Source of the DNA: Symbiodinium natans | Taxonomy: Eukaryota > Sar > Dinophyceae > Suessiales > Symbiodiniaceae | Reading direction: 5' to 3' | DNA length: 64,000 nucleotides | Assembly: GCA_905221605.1 (NCBI GenBank) | Contig: CAJNDS010002773.1 | Coordinates: 198,367 to 262,366 of the forward strand | Part shown: piece after piece, positions 45,712 to 56,782 of the stretch | How the letters are laid out: each line of letters begins with the position of its first letter | Position numbering within the stretch: position 1 is the stretch's first letter | Position numbers and translations under genes: made by a program | Notes under the pieces: model-generated | What the model saw: only the letters and a program-made list of their open reading frames with translations | What the model was told of the DNA's origin: nothing | Database searches by the model: none

Positions 45712-46600
45712 TCAACGCCAAGAAGCACGTTCGTGTTGGTACCTCTGAATGAGCTCCTCGTCATCCATTTCGTCGAACCATTCTTCGCGCTGGATCTCGA
45801 GGCCCTCGCAGGCCTTCCCAGACAACGGTGCTAAGCAGACCTTCAGCCCATCAAGAACTGCGCAACAAAGTGGGAAGCCCGCCTGCACAATAAATTGCCC
45901 AGACCCGGGCTGTCCCTTCCGCCCCGCCAACTCGCGCTGCAACTCGGGGGAAGGGGGAAAGGAAGGGAGAGGGTGGGAGGGGGGGGGGAATGGGTGGCAG
46001 TGGGAGGTGAACAAGACCAGAAGCAAGTGTTAGGTGCTGCAAGATACCCTAAACCCTAAACCCTAAACCCTAAACCCTAAACCCTAAACCCTAAACCCTA
46101 AACCCTAAACCCTAAACCGTAAGTTCAGATTTGTCCTTGCTCGTCGGCGGCCAGCTGGAGCAACGAGGCTGAGGAACTGCTGCGTCATCCCAGCTGCACC
46201 GGCGGAATTCCAGGAAGGTGTTGTTCACGCGGTACTGCAGCCACTCCTCCTGAGAGCATTTTTCTCTGGGAAGTTGAAAAGACCCTGCTGGCAGACCCAC
46301 AGAGCCTGTGACATTCTGCAACGCTAAGGACGTCCTGCCTGCGACGTCCCGTGCGCAGATTCGGAAGGGGCTTGTGGGGCTTGACCAACATGCTCAAGCG
46401 CACCCCCAACCTCGGCATCTCCGCAGAACATGGCTCGCCGCGCGAGCGAGCGCCAGCACCTGGGGGTCTCACCTCCTCTGCGCAACGCGGACTCGGCGAA
46501 GCCTGAGTCTGGGATGTTCTGGGATGACAGAGAGCGCGAGAGCTCCCAGGCCTTGGTTCCAACTTCTGACTCCTGCAGCACGGCAACCTGCTTTCTCTTC
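45712..46600 (-). CDS. Multi-exon gene of unknown function, copy 1 (3' part)
   Basis: Three exons join in frame. Exon A runs from about 46600 to 46473 and contains the segment KAWELSRSLSSQNIPDSGF. A 188-bp GT-AG intron (46285-46472) leads to exon B (46118-46284; contains QEEWLQYRVNNTFLEF). A 181-bp intron (45937-46117) leads to exon C (45712-45936; contains FIVQAGFPLCCAVLDGL and EWFDEMDDEELIQRYQ) with a TGA stop. The second intron is unusual: its 5' end, directly after the ACG codon, is GTTTAGGG, so the splice donor is itself a telomere-like unit. Its 3' end has a long C/T tract before GTTGCAG. The 5' exons are uncertain; an exon-like block at about 46960-47097 (ALPCFEQVPFTWKP) may belong to it. 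No family recognised. Confidence 0.55.
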
Positions 46601-47100
46601 GAGTTCTCCAACCCATCCTGGGCATCTGCGCCGCAGACAACATGGGACGCTGAGGCGCCGGGACTGCGGCACCGACGTCTCTATTGGAAGACGAAGCCTC
46701 AGCTTGTGGCAACGGGGACGGACAAGGATGGTCTCTGAAGCCTTCCACTCCGAACTGCAGCGCAGCCACATTGCTGTTGCTGCTCCCGCTTTGCGGAGGA
46801 AGCGTCTGGTCTGCCTTGGCCCACCCTCTCACTTCTACCATCTTCTACCATAATGCCATAATGGCATTTATGCGGTTCTCTCAGATGTTTCAGGTGTCAG
46901 TTTCTGCTGCACCTCCGCACCAAGCAGGGGAGAGGTGGTGAAAGTCCCATTCCACGCGGCAACACAGCAACGGCTAAGCCATCGGTATCCGATTGTCGGT
47001 AAAGCGCTTGGATCCGGACGATGCTCCAATTCTCCTCAGCCATATGACAAGTGGGCTTCCAGGTGAATGGAACTTGTTCAAAGCAAGGAAGTGCCACTTT
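45926..47100. repeat. Segmental duplication, unit 1
   Basis: Nearly identical to 47616-48762 from the left boundary (GCCAACTCGCGCTGC) to about 46915, then clearly diverged to about 47100. It differs by about five telomere-like units, a small tandem duplication near 46845 and scattered substitutions. Confidence 0.85.
46048..46117. repeat. CCCTAAA array forming the 5' part of an intron, copy 1
   Basis: Ten perfect 7-bp units. It lies at the 5' end (gene strand) of the inferred intron 45937-46117; the equivalent array in the duplicate at about 47738-47773 has about five units. Confidence 0.85.
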
Positions 47101-47615
47101 TTTGTAAGGACTTGTCTTCCTGCTCCTGCGCCTTGTCCTTGTCAGGGCGTCAAGACTCCCCAGAACTTTAGCTGCTAATGGTCTATATGTAGGGTCTTTT
47201 GGGGCTTCAGGTTTCGGCCAGGATTGACAGGCGTTGGGGTAGAGACTCCACTCTATCGAAGAAAAACGAGTCTAAAGCGGAGCATCAGCAGCAGCAAGGG
47301 AGGCTGGGAGCTTTGAGAACAAGCGCTTGTCAAACTCACCGCAGATGCACTTCCCGGGCGCTTAGCATCATGGTGCCAGGGGTGGGGGATGTGAGCATCA
47401 ACCATCCTCGATTCTGCCAATTCTTCCTGCAGTCGAAGCTCGGGAACGACACACGCGCACCAACAGGCAAGGCTTCAGGGCAGAAGGGCTGGAAGTTTAG
47501 GGTTTTGGGTTTACGTTGCGGGGGGCTGAGGGTTCCGAAGCCCAAAGCTCAAGGACAGGTTTAGCCAGGCATCCCCCCTCGTGCAGCAAAAAGCAGGGAC
47601 TATCGAATTTTGGTG

Positions 47616-48762
47616 GCCAACTCGCGCTGCAACTCGGGGGAAGGGGGAAAGGAAGGGAGAGGGTGGGAGGGGGGGGGGGAATGGGTGGCAGTGGGAGGTG
47701 AACAAGACCAGAAGCAAGTGTTAGGTGCTGCAAGATACCCTAAACCCTAAACCCTAAACCCTAAACCCTAAACCGTAAGTTCAGATTTGTCCTTGCTCGT
47801 CGGCGGCCAGCTGGAGCAACGAGGCTGAGGAACTGCTGCGTCATCCCAGCTGCACCGGCGGAATTCCAGGAAGGTGTTGTTCACGCGGTACTGCAGCCAC
47901 TCCTCCTGAGAGCATTTTTCTCTGGGAAGTTGAAAAGACCCTGCTGGCAGACCCACAGAGCCTGTGACATTCTGCAACGCTAAGGACGTCCTGCCTGCGA
48001 CGTCCCGTGCGCGGATTCGGAAGGGGCTTGTGGGGCTTGACCAACATGCTCAAGCGCACCCCCAACCTCGGCATCTCCGCAGAACATGGCTCGCCGCGCG
48101 AGCGAGCGCCAGCACCTGGGGGTCTCACCTCCTCTGCGCAACGCGGACTCGGCGAAGCCTGAGTCTGGGATGTTCTGGGATGACAGAGAGCGCGAGAGCT
48201 CCCAGGCCTTGGTTCCAACTTCTGACTCCTGCAGCACGGCAACCTGCTTTCTCTTCGAGTTCTCCAACCCATCCTGGGCATCTGCGCCGCAGACAACATG
48301 GGACGCTGAGGCGCCGGGACTGCGGCACCGACGTCTCTATTGGAAGACGAAGCCTCAGCTTGTGGCAACGGGGACGGACAAGGATGGTCTCTGAAGCCTT
48401 CCACTCCATACTGCAGCGCAGCCACATTGCTGTTGCTGCTCCCGCTTTGCGGAGGAAGCATCTGGTCTGCCTTGGCCCACCCTTTCACTTCTACCATCAT
48501 GCCATAATGGCATTTATGCGGTTCTCTCAGATGTTTCAGCTGTCAGTTTCTGCTGCACCTCCGCACCAAGAAGGGGAGAGGCGGTAAAAGTCCCAGTCCA
48601 CGCGGCAACACAGAACGGCTGAGCCATCGGTATCCGATGCATTCCCGGCAAAAAAGAGCTTGGAGCTGGACGATCCTCGAAGTCTCCTGAGCCATGTAAG
48701 AAGTGGGCTTCCAGGCGAATGGGACTTCTTCAAAACAAGGAAACGCCACTTTGTTTTAAAAG
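47616..48762. repeat. Segmental duplication, unit 2
   Basis: Second unit, same orientation. Its left boundary falls a few codons into the position of exon C, where sequence identity to unit 1 stops abruptly. Confidence 0.85.
47774..48256 (-). pseudogene. Duplicate of the unknown gene lacking its last exon
   Basis: Exons A and B of the gene at 45712-46600 are reproduced (exon B at 47774-47940, protein-identical). The acceptor and pyrimidine tract are also present, but after four shared codons of exon C the sequence becomes unrelated and reaches a stop. The copy is therefore truncated at the duplication boundary, unless transcription reads through and splices into the exon C of copy 1, about 1.7 kb downstream. 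Confidence 0.55.
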
Positions 48763-49050
48763 CGTTGGTGAACCCTTTGAACCCGACCCGAAGAGTGTCT
48801 TGCGCCTCGTCTTGCTGCTCCTGCTGCTGGTCGTCGCCACGTGGCAGGTCCTGGAGGGCGGACCCTGCTGACAGAGTCTGCGACATTCTGCAAAGTTAGG
48901 AGCGTCTTCTCATACGCGGATTCGGAAGGGGCTTGCGGGCTTGACCATACGAGACCGAATAAAACCTCAAGTATCGATGATCCACTGCCTTCCCTTCTCA
49001 ATTTCTGCAACCTGCTGCAACCTTCGAAGTTCAAAATCAACGCCGTCATC
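48536..49050 (-). other. Diverged third copy of part of the unknown gene
   Basis: The segment at about 48540-48750 encodes FPCFEEVPFAWKP, related to ALPCFEQVPFTWKP near 47000. The segment 48860-48950 matches the intron and exon-B start of copy 1 (TTCGGAAGGGGCTTG, then GACATTCTGCAA). This suggests an older duplication before the recent one. Exon structure not resolved. Confidence 0.45.
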
Positions 49051-50417
49051 CGTTGAGAGTATGCTATCTACTTCGAACAGCGTGTACTTCAAGGACTTCA
49101 GCAGTCGCGAACCTTATCCATAACCTCAGCAAGTGCTGCTAGGCCAGCTATGCGAGTCCAAGCATCAAATCAAAACATCGATATCGTAACTTTGTTTCGA
49201 AGCAACTTTCGAAGGAGACGGTAACGGTAGCCAGGAACGGTGCCGGCCCCTATGGCATCGACACAACACGTGTGCGGATCAGCATGGTTTCAAAGTCCCA
49301 CGAAGTTCTCCCCACACGCTGCGACCTCTTGCAAGAGTGTCTTGGACCCCCCCCAACTGAAGTCGTTGCTGGCGCGGGGTGTTCCGGCCCCGCAAGCTTA
49401 GGGGTACCTTCTTGGGGTCCTGATAGTAAGTTTGGGGGGGGCTATACTAAGGGTCCCCAATTTTCGTAAACCCCCATGTGACATGTGACAGCATGGCGCG
49501 AACTCTCGGCGAGAAAGTCGCTGAGACTTTGAGCTTGGGCCCCTGCCTTCCATGCCCGAAAGATGTCGCGGACCTGTTACATTTTAGGGATTATAGGGTT
49601 TAGGGTTTATAGGGTTTAGGGTTTAGGGTTGTCTCACTTCGTACCATTAGGAGGAGTGACATGAACGAGTGAACAAATAACACGAAGGGACCAAAGCTTT
49701 GCGGCAATATCTCGGTTGGTCGACTCACAACGGTCTGGAAACTCATTAACTGGTCTCAAAGTCTCACGAGAACAACTACCATGAGAAGGAACAAGGTTAA
49801 CAGGTGCATATCCTATAGTGGTCGGTGGCACTTTCGGCCCAAAGAGGGATAGGAAACTGCAGGACCTGAGAGCACCTCGTAAACCTGGAGCTTCTATCTC
49901 TTTTCTTGGGTCTTTCTTCTAATTCCTGGAGAGCTTCCATCTCTAGGAAGAAAAGCCCCTTGTTGACCGTAGACATGATGCTCGATGTCATGGGTTTCTA
50001 TCGCTTGCAGGGTTTCGGTTTCGCCCACATGGCAGTCGAGTAGTCGTAGGCGTGGGAGTATCATGAGGGGTGGGTGAACGGCCGGGATGGGGGGGGGCGG
50101 GGGGCAGAAGGACCCGGGGCCCCGGGGGCGGAACGACGCGGGGCGGGACGCAGGAACGGGACGCGGGGACGGGACGCGGGGACGCCGGACGAGCAGGAAA
50201 TCAGTTCGTGTTAATTGCTTTGTTTGGCAGAGCTGCGGATAGTGGTAGAAGTACTCGTAGCGGCAATAGCAGTAGTAGCAGTGGCAGCAGTAGTAGCAAC
50301 AATAGTTTGCAGTAGTGGCGGGAGTAGTAGGAGTAACCGCAGTAGTCGCAGCAGTCGCCGTCACAGTCGCAGTCGCAGTCGCAGTAGCAGTAGGAGTGGC
50401 AATAGGAAGAAGTAGAA

Positions 50418-50419
<2 letters not shown>
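49051..50419. other. Intergenic
   Basis: No supported gene. It contains dispersed element copy D, short TTTAGGG text at 49585-49630, a G-rich block at 50085-50195 and simple GTA/CAG repeats from 50240 on. Confidence 0.5.
49401..49475. repeat. GGGGTACC...AAACCCC short dispersed element, copy D
   Basis: Starts GGGGTACCTTCTTGGGGTCC and ends AATTTTCGTAAACCCCC. About 75 bp; the 3' end is almost identical to copy B. Confidence 0.65.
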
Positions 50420-51665
<1,246 letters not shown>

Positions 51666-53128
51666 TACCGCTAGTCTTCGTACCAAGTGTTTTCATGCTG
51701 GCCAAAATGTTTTGATGGAAGGTTTTTCGATGCTGGGCGGAAGGTTTTGCGATGCTCGGCAGCAGGGCTTTTCGTTGCTCGCCGGAAGGGATCGTTGCCG
51801 CCGGAGCGGGATCGATGCTGGCAGGCGGTTTACGTTGTCATCTTTCGCTGTTATGAGACGTCTTTCCATGTCCGCTGGTGGTTTTTCGCTGTTCGCCGTT
51901 AACCTCACGGCTCGGGTGTGATACCTGCACTGATGGGTGAGTGCCTAAATCCGTGGGTGAACGCGTGGTTATGGTGGTGCGGACCCGTCGTATCAACCTA
52001 GTGCTGGTAGCAGCTAGAGGAGTAGCTGGAGCACACAAAAAGTCTTCGACATTTCTTTTCCTTCGTCTTCACATCACAGCTAACTTCCGACAAGCAACTT
52101 TGAGAGATGGGTAGAGCCACCAGAGTTGTCCTTCACCTGCAAGACGAACCACGTGTTCCTCCATCTCCTCCTCAGCTGCTGGGATGCATGTCAAAGTTTC
52201 TAACCTTTAACCAACTTAGGCATCCTTAGAAAACAGGTGATATTGAAGCGTTGGATGACTGAAAGCTACATGCTAGAACCAAGCCAGAGAAGCCTCAGAA
52301 ATAGAAAAGCCTTGCATCTTCTTCTCCTTGTCCTCCTGACAACTGCTTGGGCACATGTGCTGTGCCCGTGTCACATTCTGCTGGCGTGATGGATGAGGTC
52401 CACTGCATGCTTACACATACACTCGCACTTGCCCATGCTTACGGGCGAAACAGGCGGAGTGTGTCAACAGAAAGATGCAGTCTGGGATCAAAACAACCAG
52501 ACATTGCGGAAACAGCGAACTATAAACAGAAACAGTTTTGTGCGCCTTTCCTGGTGCTTTGTTGGAGCTTAATTGCGCACATGTGGTGGAAACGACTGGC
52601 TCTCTAAACGAAATTTGCAAACCTCCCACCTTTGCGGTCAGCTTTCTTGCCAGCTGGAAAGGGCAGATGCCGACCTGCAAACGATACATATACGGATACG
52701 CCGCATGAAGTTCATAAGATGCAGTGGGCATGGAAACCGGTACTGCAAACTGATCTCTGCCGCTTGCCCCGCTTGCCCCATTATTTGCTCTGTTCGCAAG
52801 CGAAACCCAATATGCCCCATTGCCCCACTAAACTTGCCCCACCCCACTTGCGGGGTGGGGAGCGTAAAGCAACCTCAGATATTCGAGACGGCTGCCTCAG
52901 AATGAGGCAGACTTGTGGTTTCAGGCGGCGGGGGGGAGGGGGGCGCCCACGTGTGCCGCTTTGCATCCCACGTACTGTCTTAGAATAAGCTCTTCGAGAA
53001 AATACGCGGGGCTCGGGCAAAAAGACTTGACAGCTCCCCCTCTCTGCTCCCCATGAGATGGCAGCAACTGTCTACTTGCGCGCGCCCCGGCGCGTTCATA
53101 GGGTTCAGGGTTCAGGGCTTAGGGATTC
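51666..53128. other. Intergenic
   Basis: No gene supported. Around 51700-51900 there is a short imperfect internal repetition (TTTTCG(A/T)TGCT(G/C)G). The remainder is unique sequence without recognisable features. Confidence 0.45.
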
Positions 53129-53462
53129 TTATCCGCTGCAGGAACGACCTCCCAGCCAGAAGCTGCGAGCCTCGACAATGAGACCGGAGGCTGGGGGCTG
53201 CTTGTAGACCTTGAGGAAGGTTTCTGCAGCCAGCCACCACCCGTCCACAGGTCGAAATAGAACACGTTTGCGAGTTTCGCGCTTCTCATACAAGAGCCGC
53301 CGCAGCAGATCATCCACTTCATCGGGGAGGAGCTTGCTGACATACACCTCTCAACAAAGGCTGCCTTTGGTTGAAGCCCCAAGCTCAAACAAACGTACTT
53401 GTTGTGGGACCAGGAGGGCCTTTCAGCCGTTTTGAAACATGCTTGGGGGACGACATGCACAT
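53129..53462 (-). CDS. Small two-exon gene, unknown 94-residue protein
   Basis: Exon 1 (53399-53462) starts at an ATG and encodes a short basic, Pro-rich leader (HVSKRLKGPPGPTT). A donor GTACGT at 53398 and an acceptor TTGAG at 53350 define a 49-bp intron. Exon 2 (53129-53349) continues VYVSKLLPDEVDDLLRRLLY to a TAA. The exon 2 composition is clearly protein-like: an acidic-basic helix followed by RVLFRPVDGWWLAAETFLK. The intron is very short and its acceptor is not followed by G, so the exon 1 link is tentative. No family recognised. Confidence 0.45.
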
Positions 53463-54144
53463 AAGAATAGATCGGAGAGCACAGGCATCGTGTGAGCGCA
53501 ACTAAGGCTAGCCGTCTGTCTCAAAAGTCAACACTGTGACCTTGCAAGTACATCTTCAACACACACACACACAAATACACACACAAAGCAGTCGTCCAAC
53601 CTTGCTCGGTATCTGCGCCAAACTTGCTTCAATCACCTGAGTCTATTATAATATAATATATTATATTATATTAAAACATAGTGTCCATATTTTACTGTAT
53701 TGTATTGTGTTATATCATACTTAATTTTATATTATATATTATGTTGTGAGCAGGTCTAAGCACGCACGTTGCATGTGCAGAGCTGCCAGAACCAGTACTG
53801 TAGTTTTCTTTGCATGTGTAGGTTTGCAATTCGTTTCAATGCCAATTTTGGCTCAAGTACCGAGCTTGTGCCTTTGAGCACGGTAGTGTCGTACAGTAGC
53901 TCTTAGGTTGCTGTGCGGTCCGACCGGACGCACTCAGGCGTAGCTGCACAAGTGCTTGAACTCGCGAAGTCGTAAAACAGCGTGGCCGGGCTGTGATTGC
54001 ATTGGCTTAGTGCAAGTCCAGAACCGGTCGACTTCACAATTGGGGGCTGTTCTGGGAACGTACAGCTCTTGTGCCTACGGCCCGAGTGGGCAAGCATTGC
54101 TTTGCTTGTCTGTCGCGGTCCGTGACCTGGACGCGTGGACTGTG
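53463..54144. other. Intergenic, A/T-rich block and spliced-leader-like site
   Basis: CA-rich 53560-53585, a TATA-rich stretch at about 53640-53745, then the spliced-leader-like sequence at 53841-53857. The region 53890-54144 probably belongs to the 5' end of the retroelement; no LTR pair or primer-binding site could be recognised. Confidence 0.5.
53841..53857 (+). other. Spliced-leader-like sequence (relict or SL gene fragment)
   Basis: GCCAATTTTGGCTCAAG matches the last 16 bases of the conserved dinoflagellate spliced leader except for one extra A. It includes the ATTTTGG Sm-type site that dinoflagellates carry in the leader exon. It is followed at 53859-53885 by a potential hairpin (GTGC...GCAC). 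It could be the relic left when a trans-spliced mRNA was reverse transcribed, or a degraded SL RNA gene. The upstream third of the leader is not conserved. Confidence 0.5.
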
Positions 54145-54228
54145 TGCCACGCTTGCGGCCTGTTAACCAAGGCGCGGCGCTTCGCGTGCCACGCCTGCGG
54201 CCTGCTAACCAAGGCGCGGCTTTTCGCC
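54145..54228. repeat. Two 42-bp direct repeats in the retroelement leader
   Basis: Units 54145-54186 and 54187-54228, both containing TGCCACGC(T/C)TGCGGCCTG and TAACCAAGGCGCGGC. They lie just upstream of the Gag start codon and may form structured RNA. Confidence 0.75.
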
Positions 54229-54241
54229 TTGTGTGGCGGCG

Positions 54242-56782
54242 ATGTCCGCAGAGGTAGCAGGTCAGGCTGAGGGCGTCACCCTCCTCGAAGCTATCGAGGG
54301 TGGAGACGTTCCCTATCCCGAGCGGATGAGCTACGTCGCTTGGCTTAAGTGGCGTAGGGAGACTGGCAGCCGTCCATTGTCCAAGCGGGATGGGGTCAGC
54401 ACTACGCCAGAGCAAGAGGCGGCTCTCTGGCGGAAAGTCATGAAGTTCCTCCATGACGTCGAAGAGGAGGACGAGGATGAAGAGGAAGAAGAAGAGGACT
54501 CCGAGCTAGTCCCTGAGGCCTCGGGCGCTGGAGGCGACAGTCCGCCGCGGGTGGACGTCAGCGCCGCGGCTAGGGAGCTGGCCATGGTCCCTACCGGTGC
54601 TGCCTATGTCCCTGCTACGGCACCAGGGTCCCGCCCGGCGGGACCGTCCGGTCCGCCGTCGACAGCAGGTTCGGTGCCAGGCACCGCAGAGGGCTTGCAG
54701 GCGGAGCTGCGCGCGATTTTCCGTCCAGACCAAGAACCGGTCGCGGACTACTTGACGCGCGTTTCGCGGATTGTCCTCGCGCTGAAGGCGCATGGAGTCA
54801 CGGTGAGCTCCCGTGACCTTGACGCCTTAAGCACCAAAGCCACCCTCCTTGCGGATGAGTTCTCCAAAATAGGCGGGGACTGGCATCCGACAAAGATGGT
54901 CCGTCGGCTGCGGACCAGATTCTCGGTCGCGGCTTTGCGCGGTGGCGAGGACCCCGAAGACGCAGAGGAGATTCAGCGCGAAATCCAATGCATCGGGGAG
55001 CTTATCCTCGCGTTAGGGGGAAAAGAAAGCTCGAGCCAAGAGAAGGTTTGGAGTTCCCCGTCCGATGTGCCAGTTGAAGCCGTGGGGCCGCGTTCCCCAG
55101 GGCTCCCACAGCCTGCGACTGCAAGTGGGTTGGGGGTAGGATTGGACCGTGGGGGTTTGCACACTGCAGAGGTTGCAGGTGGTCCTTCCGCGGCCCGTGA
55201 CCTGGGCGCGACGGACGGCGATTCCCCTTTGCGCGCGAAGCTTGCGGCGCTGGAGATGGAGATAGAAGCCCTGAAGCGAGGTTCAGACGGCGGAGGTTCG
55301 CAGACCGGGTCCCAAAACCCGGCGGGCGATTTCGCCGCCGCACTCGCCGCCCAAACTGAAGCGCTGAAAGAAGCGTTAGCGCAGAGGGGCGGGCAAAGCT
55401 CCATAACTACGGTCAAAACTGACCTCACGTGGCCGACGCTGACCGACGACAAGTCGGACGCGCGAGACGTTGTCCTGTTCTACGAGGAGTTCGAGGACGT
55501 CTGCGCGCTGGCCAACAACTGTCGCGGTATGAGTGCGCGCGAAAAGCTGCTAGCGCTGCGCGGGCGCTGCCGCGGCTCGCGCATGAAGACGTACACGAAC
55601 GCGTACCGCGCAGCGTGGAAGTCGGGAGAGGTTCTCTCCGATCCACAGGCGGTGTACGACCGCATCAAGAACAAGCACTTGATGTTCGGGGAATCGCGGG
55701 AGGAAAGAGAAGTCCGCGTGGATGGTGAGCATGCCTCCCTCGCTAAGGGCAAGCTCACAGGCCACCAATTCGAGCCTTTGTTTGAGGCATCGATCGCGGA
55801 CCTTGAGGCGGTGGGTCTTGGGAAGACCCCACGAGAGTTGTATCTCTCGTACCTCCGCAAGATGCCCCCGTATCTCCAAAAGGAGATACGGAACGACAAG
55901 CGGTTGTGGCCCGGCGATCCCAAGGATGGCGGGCTGCGAGGGCCGCAGACTTGGGAGGAGAGCCACAAGGTCGTCTTGGAGTACGAACAGAGGGAAGCAG
56001 CTCACCGGGCTGTTTCCCACTCTGTGTACTCAGCGACCGGCTCTCCGAGCGCGGACCCGTCGGTCGCGCTAGCCGAGGCTCAGAAGGAGATTAAGAGCCT
56101 CAAGGCCGCCGCCAAGGCTGCTGCGAAAGGAGCAGCTGCCGCGGCCAAAGCTGGCGCGGACCAGACGTTTGCCGCTGCGTCGAAGGGAGCTGGCAAAGGA
56201 GCGGACAAGAAGATCTGCTTCCACTTTCGCGACCACGGGAATTGCCCGAAAGGGGATGCCTGCCCGTACAGCCACGACAAGGAGCTTCGCAGAAAAGCTC
56301 TCGCGGCCAAGAAGGGTGACCAAACCTTTGCCACTGCGAAAGGTAAGGGCAAGGGGAAGGGAGGTGGCAAGGCAAAGGCCAACGCAAAGCCTAAGGCTGC
56401 GGCCAAAGGCGCGGCAAAGCCACCAGGCACTGTTTGCCCCTTTTTCTCCAAGAATGGGTCGTGCAAGAAAGGAGCCAGCTGCGACATGGTCCACAACCTG
56501 ACGACCTCAGGAGGGACGCCGGCCTTGCCTGCCAACTGGGCCGCGCCCTCCGGTGCTTCCATGTCTAACCCCTTCGCCGCGTTCAGTGTCCAGATAGGCA
56601 GCTCAGGCGTCCAGGCAGGCGTCTTAGGAGCCGCAGGACGCGCCGCGGTGCAGCAGCACGCGCTTCCGTTGAGCAAGGGCGGGCGGGACAAGTTCGCCAC
56701 CCTGGACGATCTGCCGGAACCTGGCGGACAACGAGCCAGGAGGCTACCAGTACAGGACGGTAGTCCAGGTACTGGACCGTAA
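54242..56782 (+). CDS. gag: Retroelement Gag-like protein with two CCCH zinc fingers
   Basis: 846 residues from the ATG at 54242. The N-terminus is followed by an acidic run (about 80-95), a Pro/Ala linker, then a helical capsid-like region (about 390-600) typical of Ty3/gypsy Gag (segments LFYEEFEDVCALAN and PYLQKEIRNDKRLWP). An Ala/Lys-rich linker leads to two zinc fingers of C-x8-C-x5-C-x3-H type at about 658-678 (CFHFRDHGNCPKGDACPYSH) and 732-751 (CPFFSKNGSCKKGASCDMVH). These replace the usual CCHC knuckle and probably bind the element RNA. The frame ends at 56782, overlapping the start of the protease-like frame, which lies one base forward. High GC, unlike the A/T-rich intergenic DNA to its left. 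Confidence 0.85.
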   Translation: MSAEVAGQAEGVTLLEAIEGGDVPYPERMSYVAWLKWRRETGSRPLSKRDGVSTTPEQEAALWRKVMKFLHDVEEEDEDEEEEEEDSELVPEASGAGGDSPPRVDVSAAARELAMVPTGAAYVPATAPGSRPAGPSGPPSTAGSVPGTAEGLQAELRAIFRPDQEPVADYLTRVSRIVLALKAHGVTVSSRDLDALSTKATLLADEFSKIGGDWHPTKMVRRLRTRFSVAALRGGEDPEDAEEIQREIQCIGELILALGGKESSSQEKVWSSPSDVPVEAVGPRSPGLPQPATASGLGVGLDRGGLHTAEVAGGPSAARDLGATDGDSPLRAKLAALEMEIEALKRGSDGGGSQTGSQNPAGDFAAALAAQTEALKEALAQRGGQSSITTVKTDLTWPTLTDDKSDARDVVLFYEEFEDVCALANNCRGMSAREKLLALRGRCRGSRMKTYTNAYRAAWKSGEVLSDPQAVYDRIKNKHLMFGESREEREVRVDGEHASLAKGKLTGHQFEPLFEASIADLEAVGLGKTPRELYLSYLRKMPPYLQKEIRNDKRLWPGDPKDGGLRGPQTWEESHKVVLEYEQREAAHRAVSHSVYSATGSPSADPSVALAEAQKEIKSLKAAAKAAAKGAAAAAKAGADQTFAAASKGAGKGADKKICFHFRDHGNCPKGDACPYSHDKELRRKALAAKKGDQTFATAKGKGKGKGGGKAKANAKPKAAAKGAAKPPGTVCPFFSKNGSCKKGASCDMVHNLTTSGGTPALPANWAAPSGASMSNPFAAFSVQIGSSGVQAGVLGAAGRAAVQQHALPLSKGGRDKFATLDDLPEPGGQRARRLPVQDGSPGTGP

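Noticed and set aside
46185-46841. Long minus-strand frame of about 218 codons across 46185-46841
   Set aside because: It runs through the inferred intron in a different frame, with Arg/Ser/Pro-rich low-quality composition; the spliced model has better protein character.
46308-46853. Plus-strand open frame of about 180 codons, also present in the duplicate at 47964-48587
   Set aside because: It is antisense to exons A and B, whose frame joins cleanly; its preservation is explained by the recent duplication.
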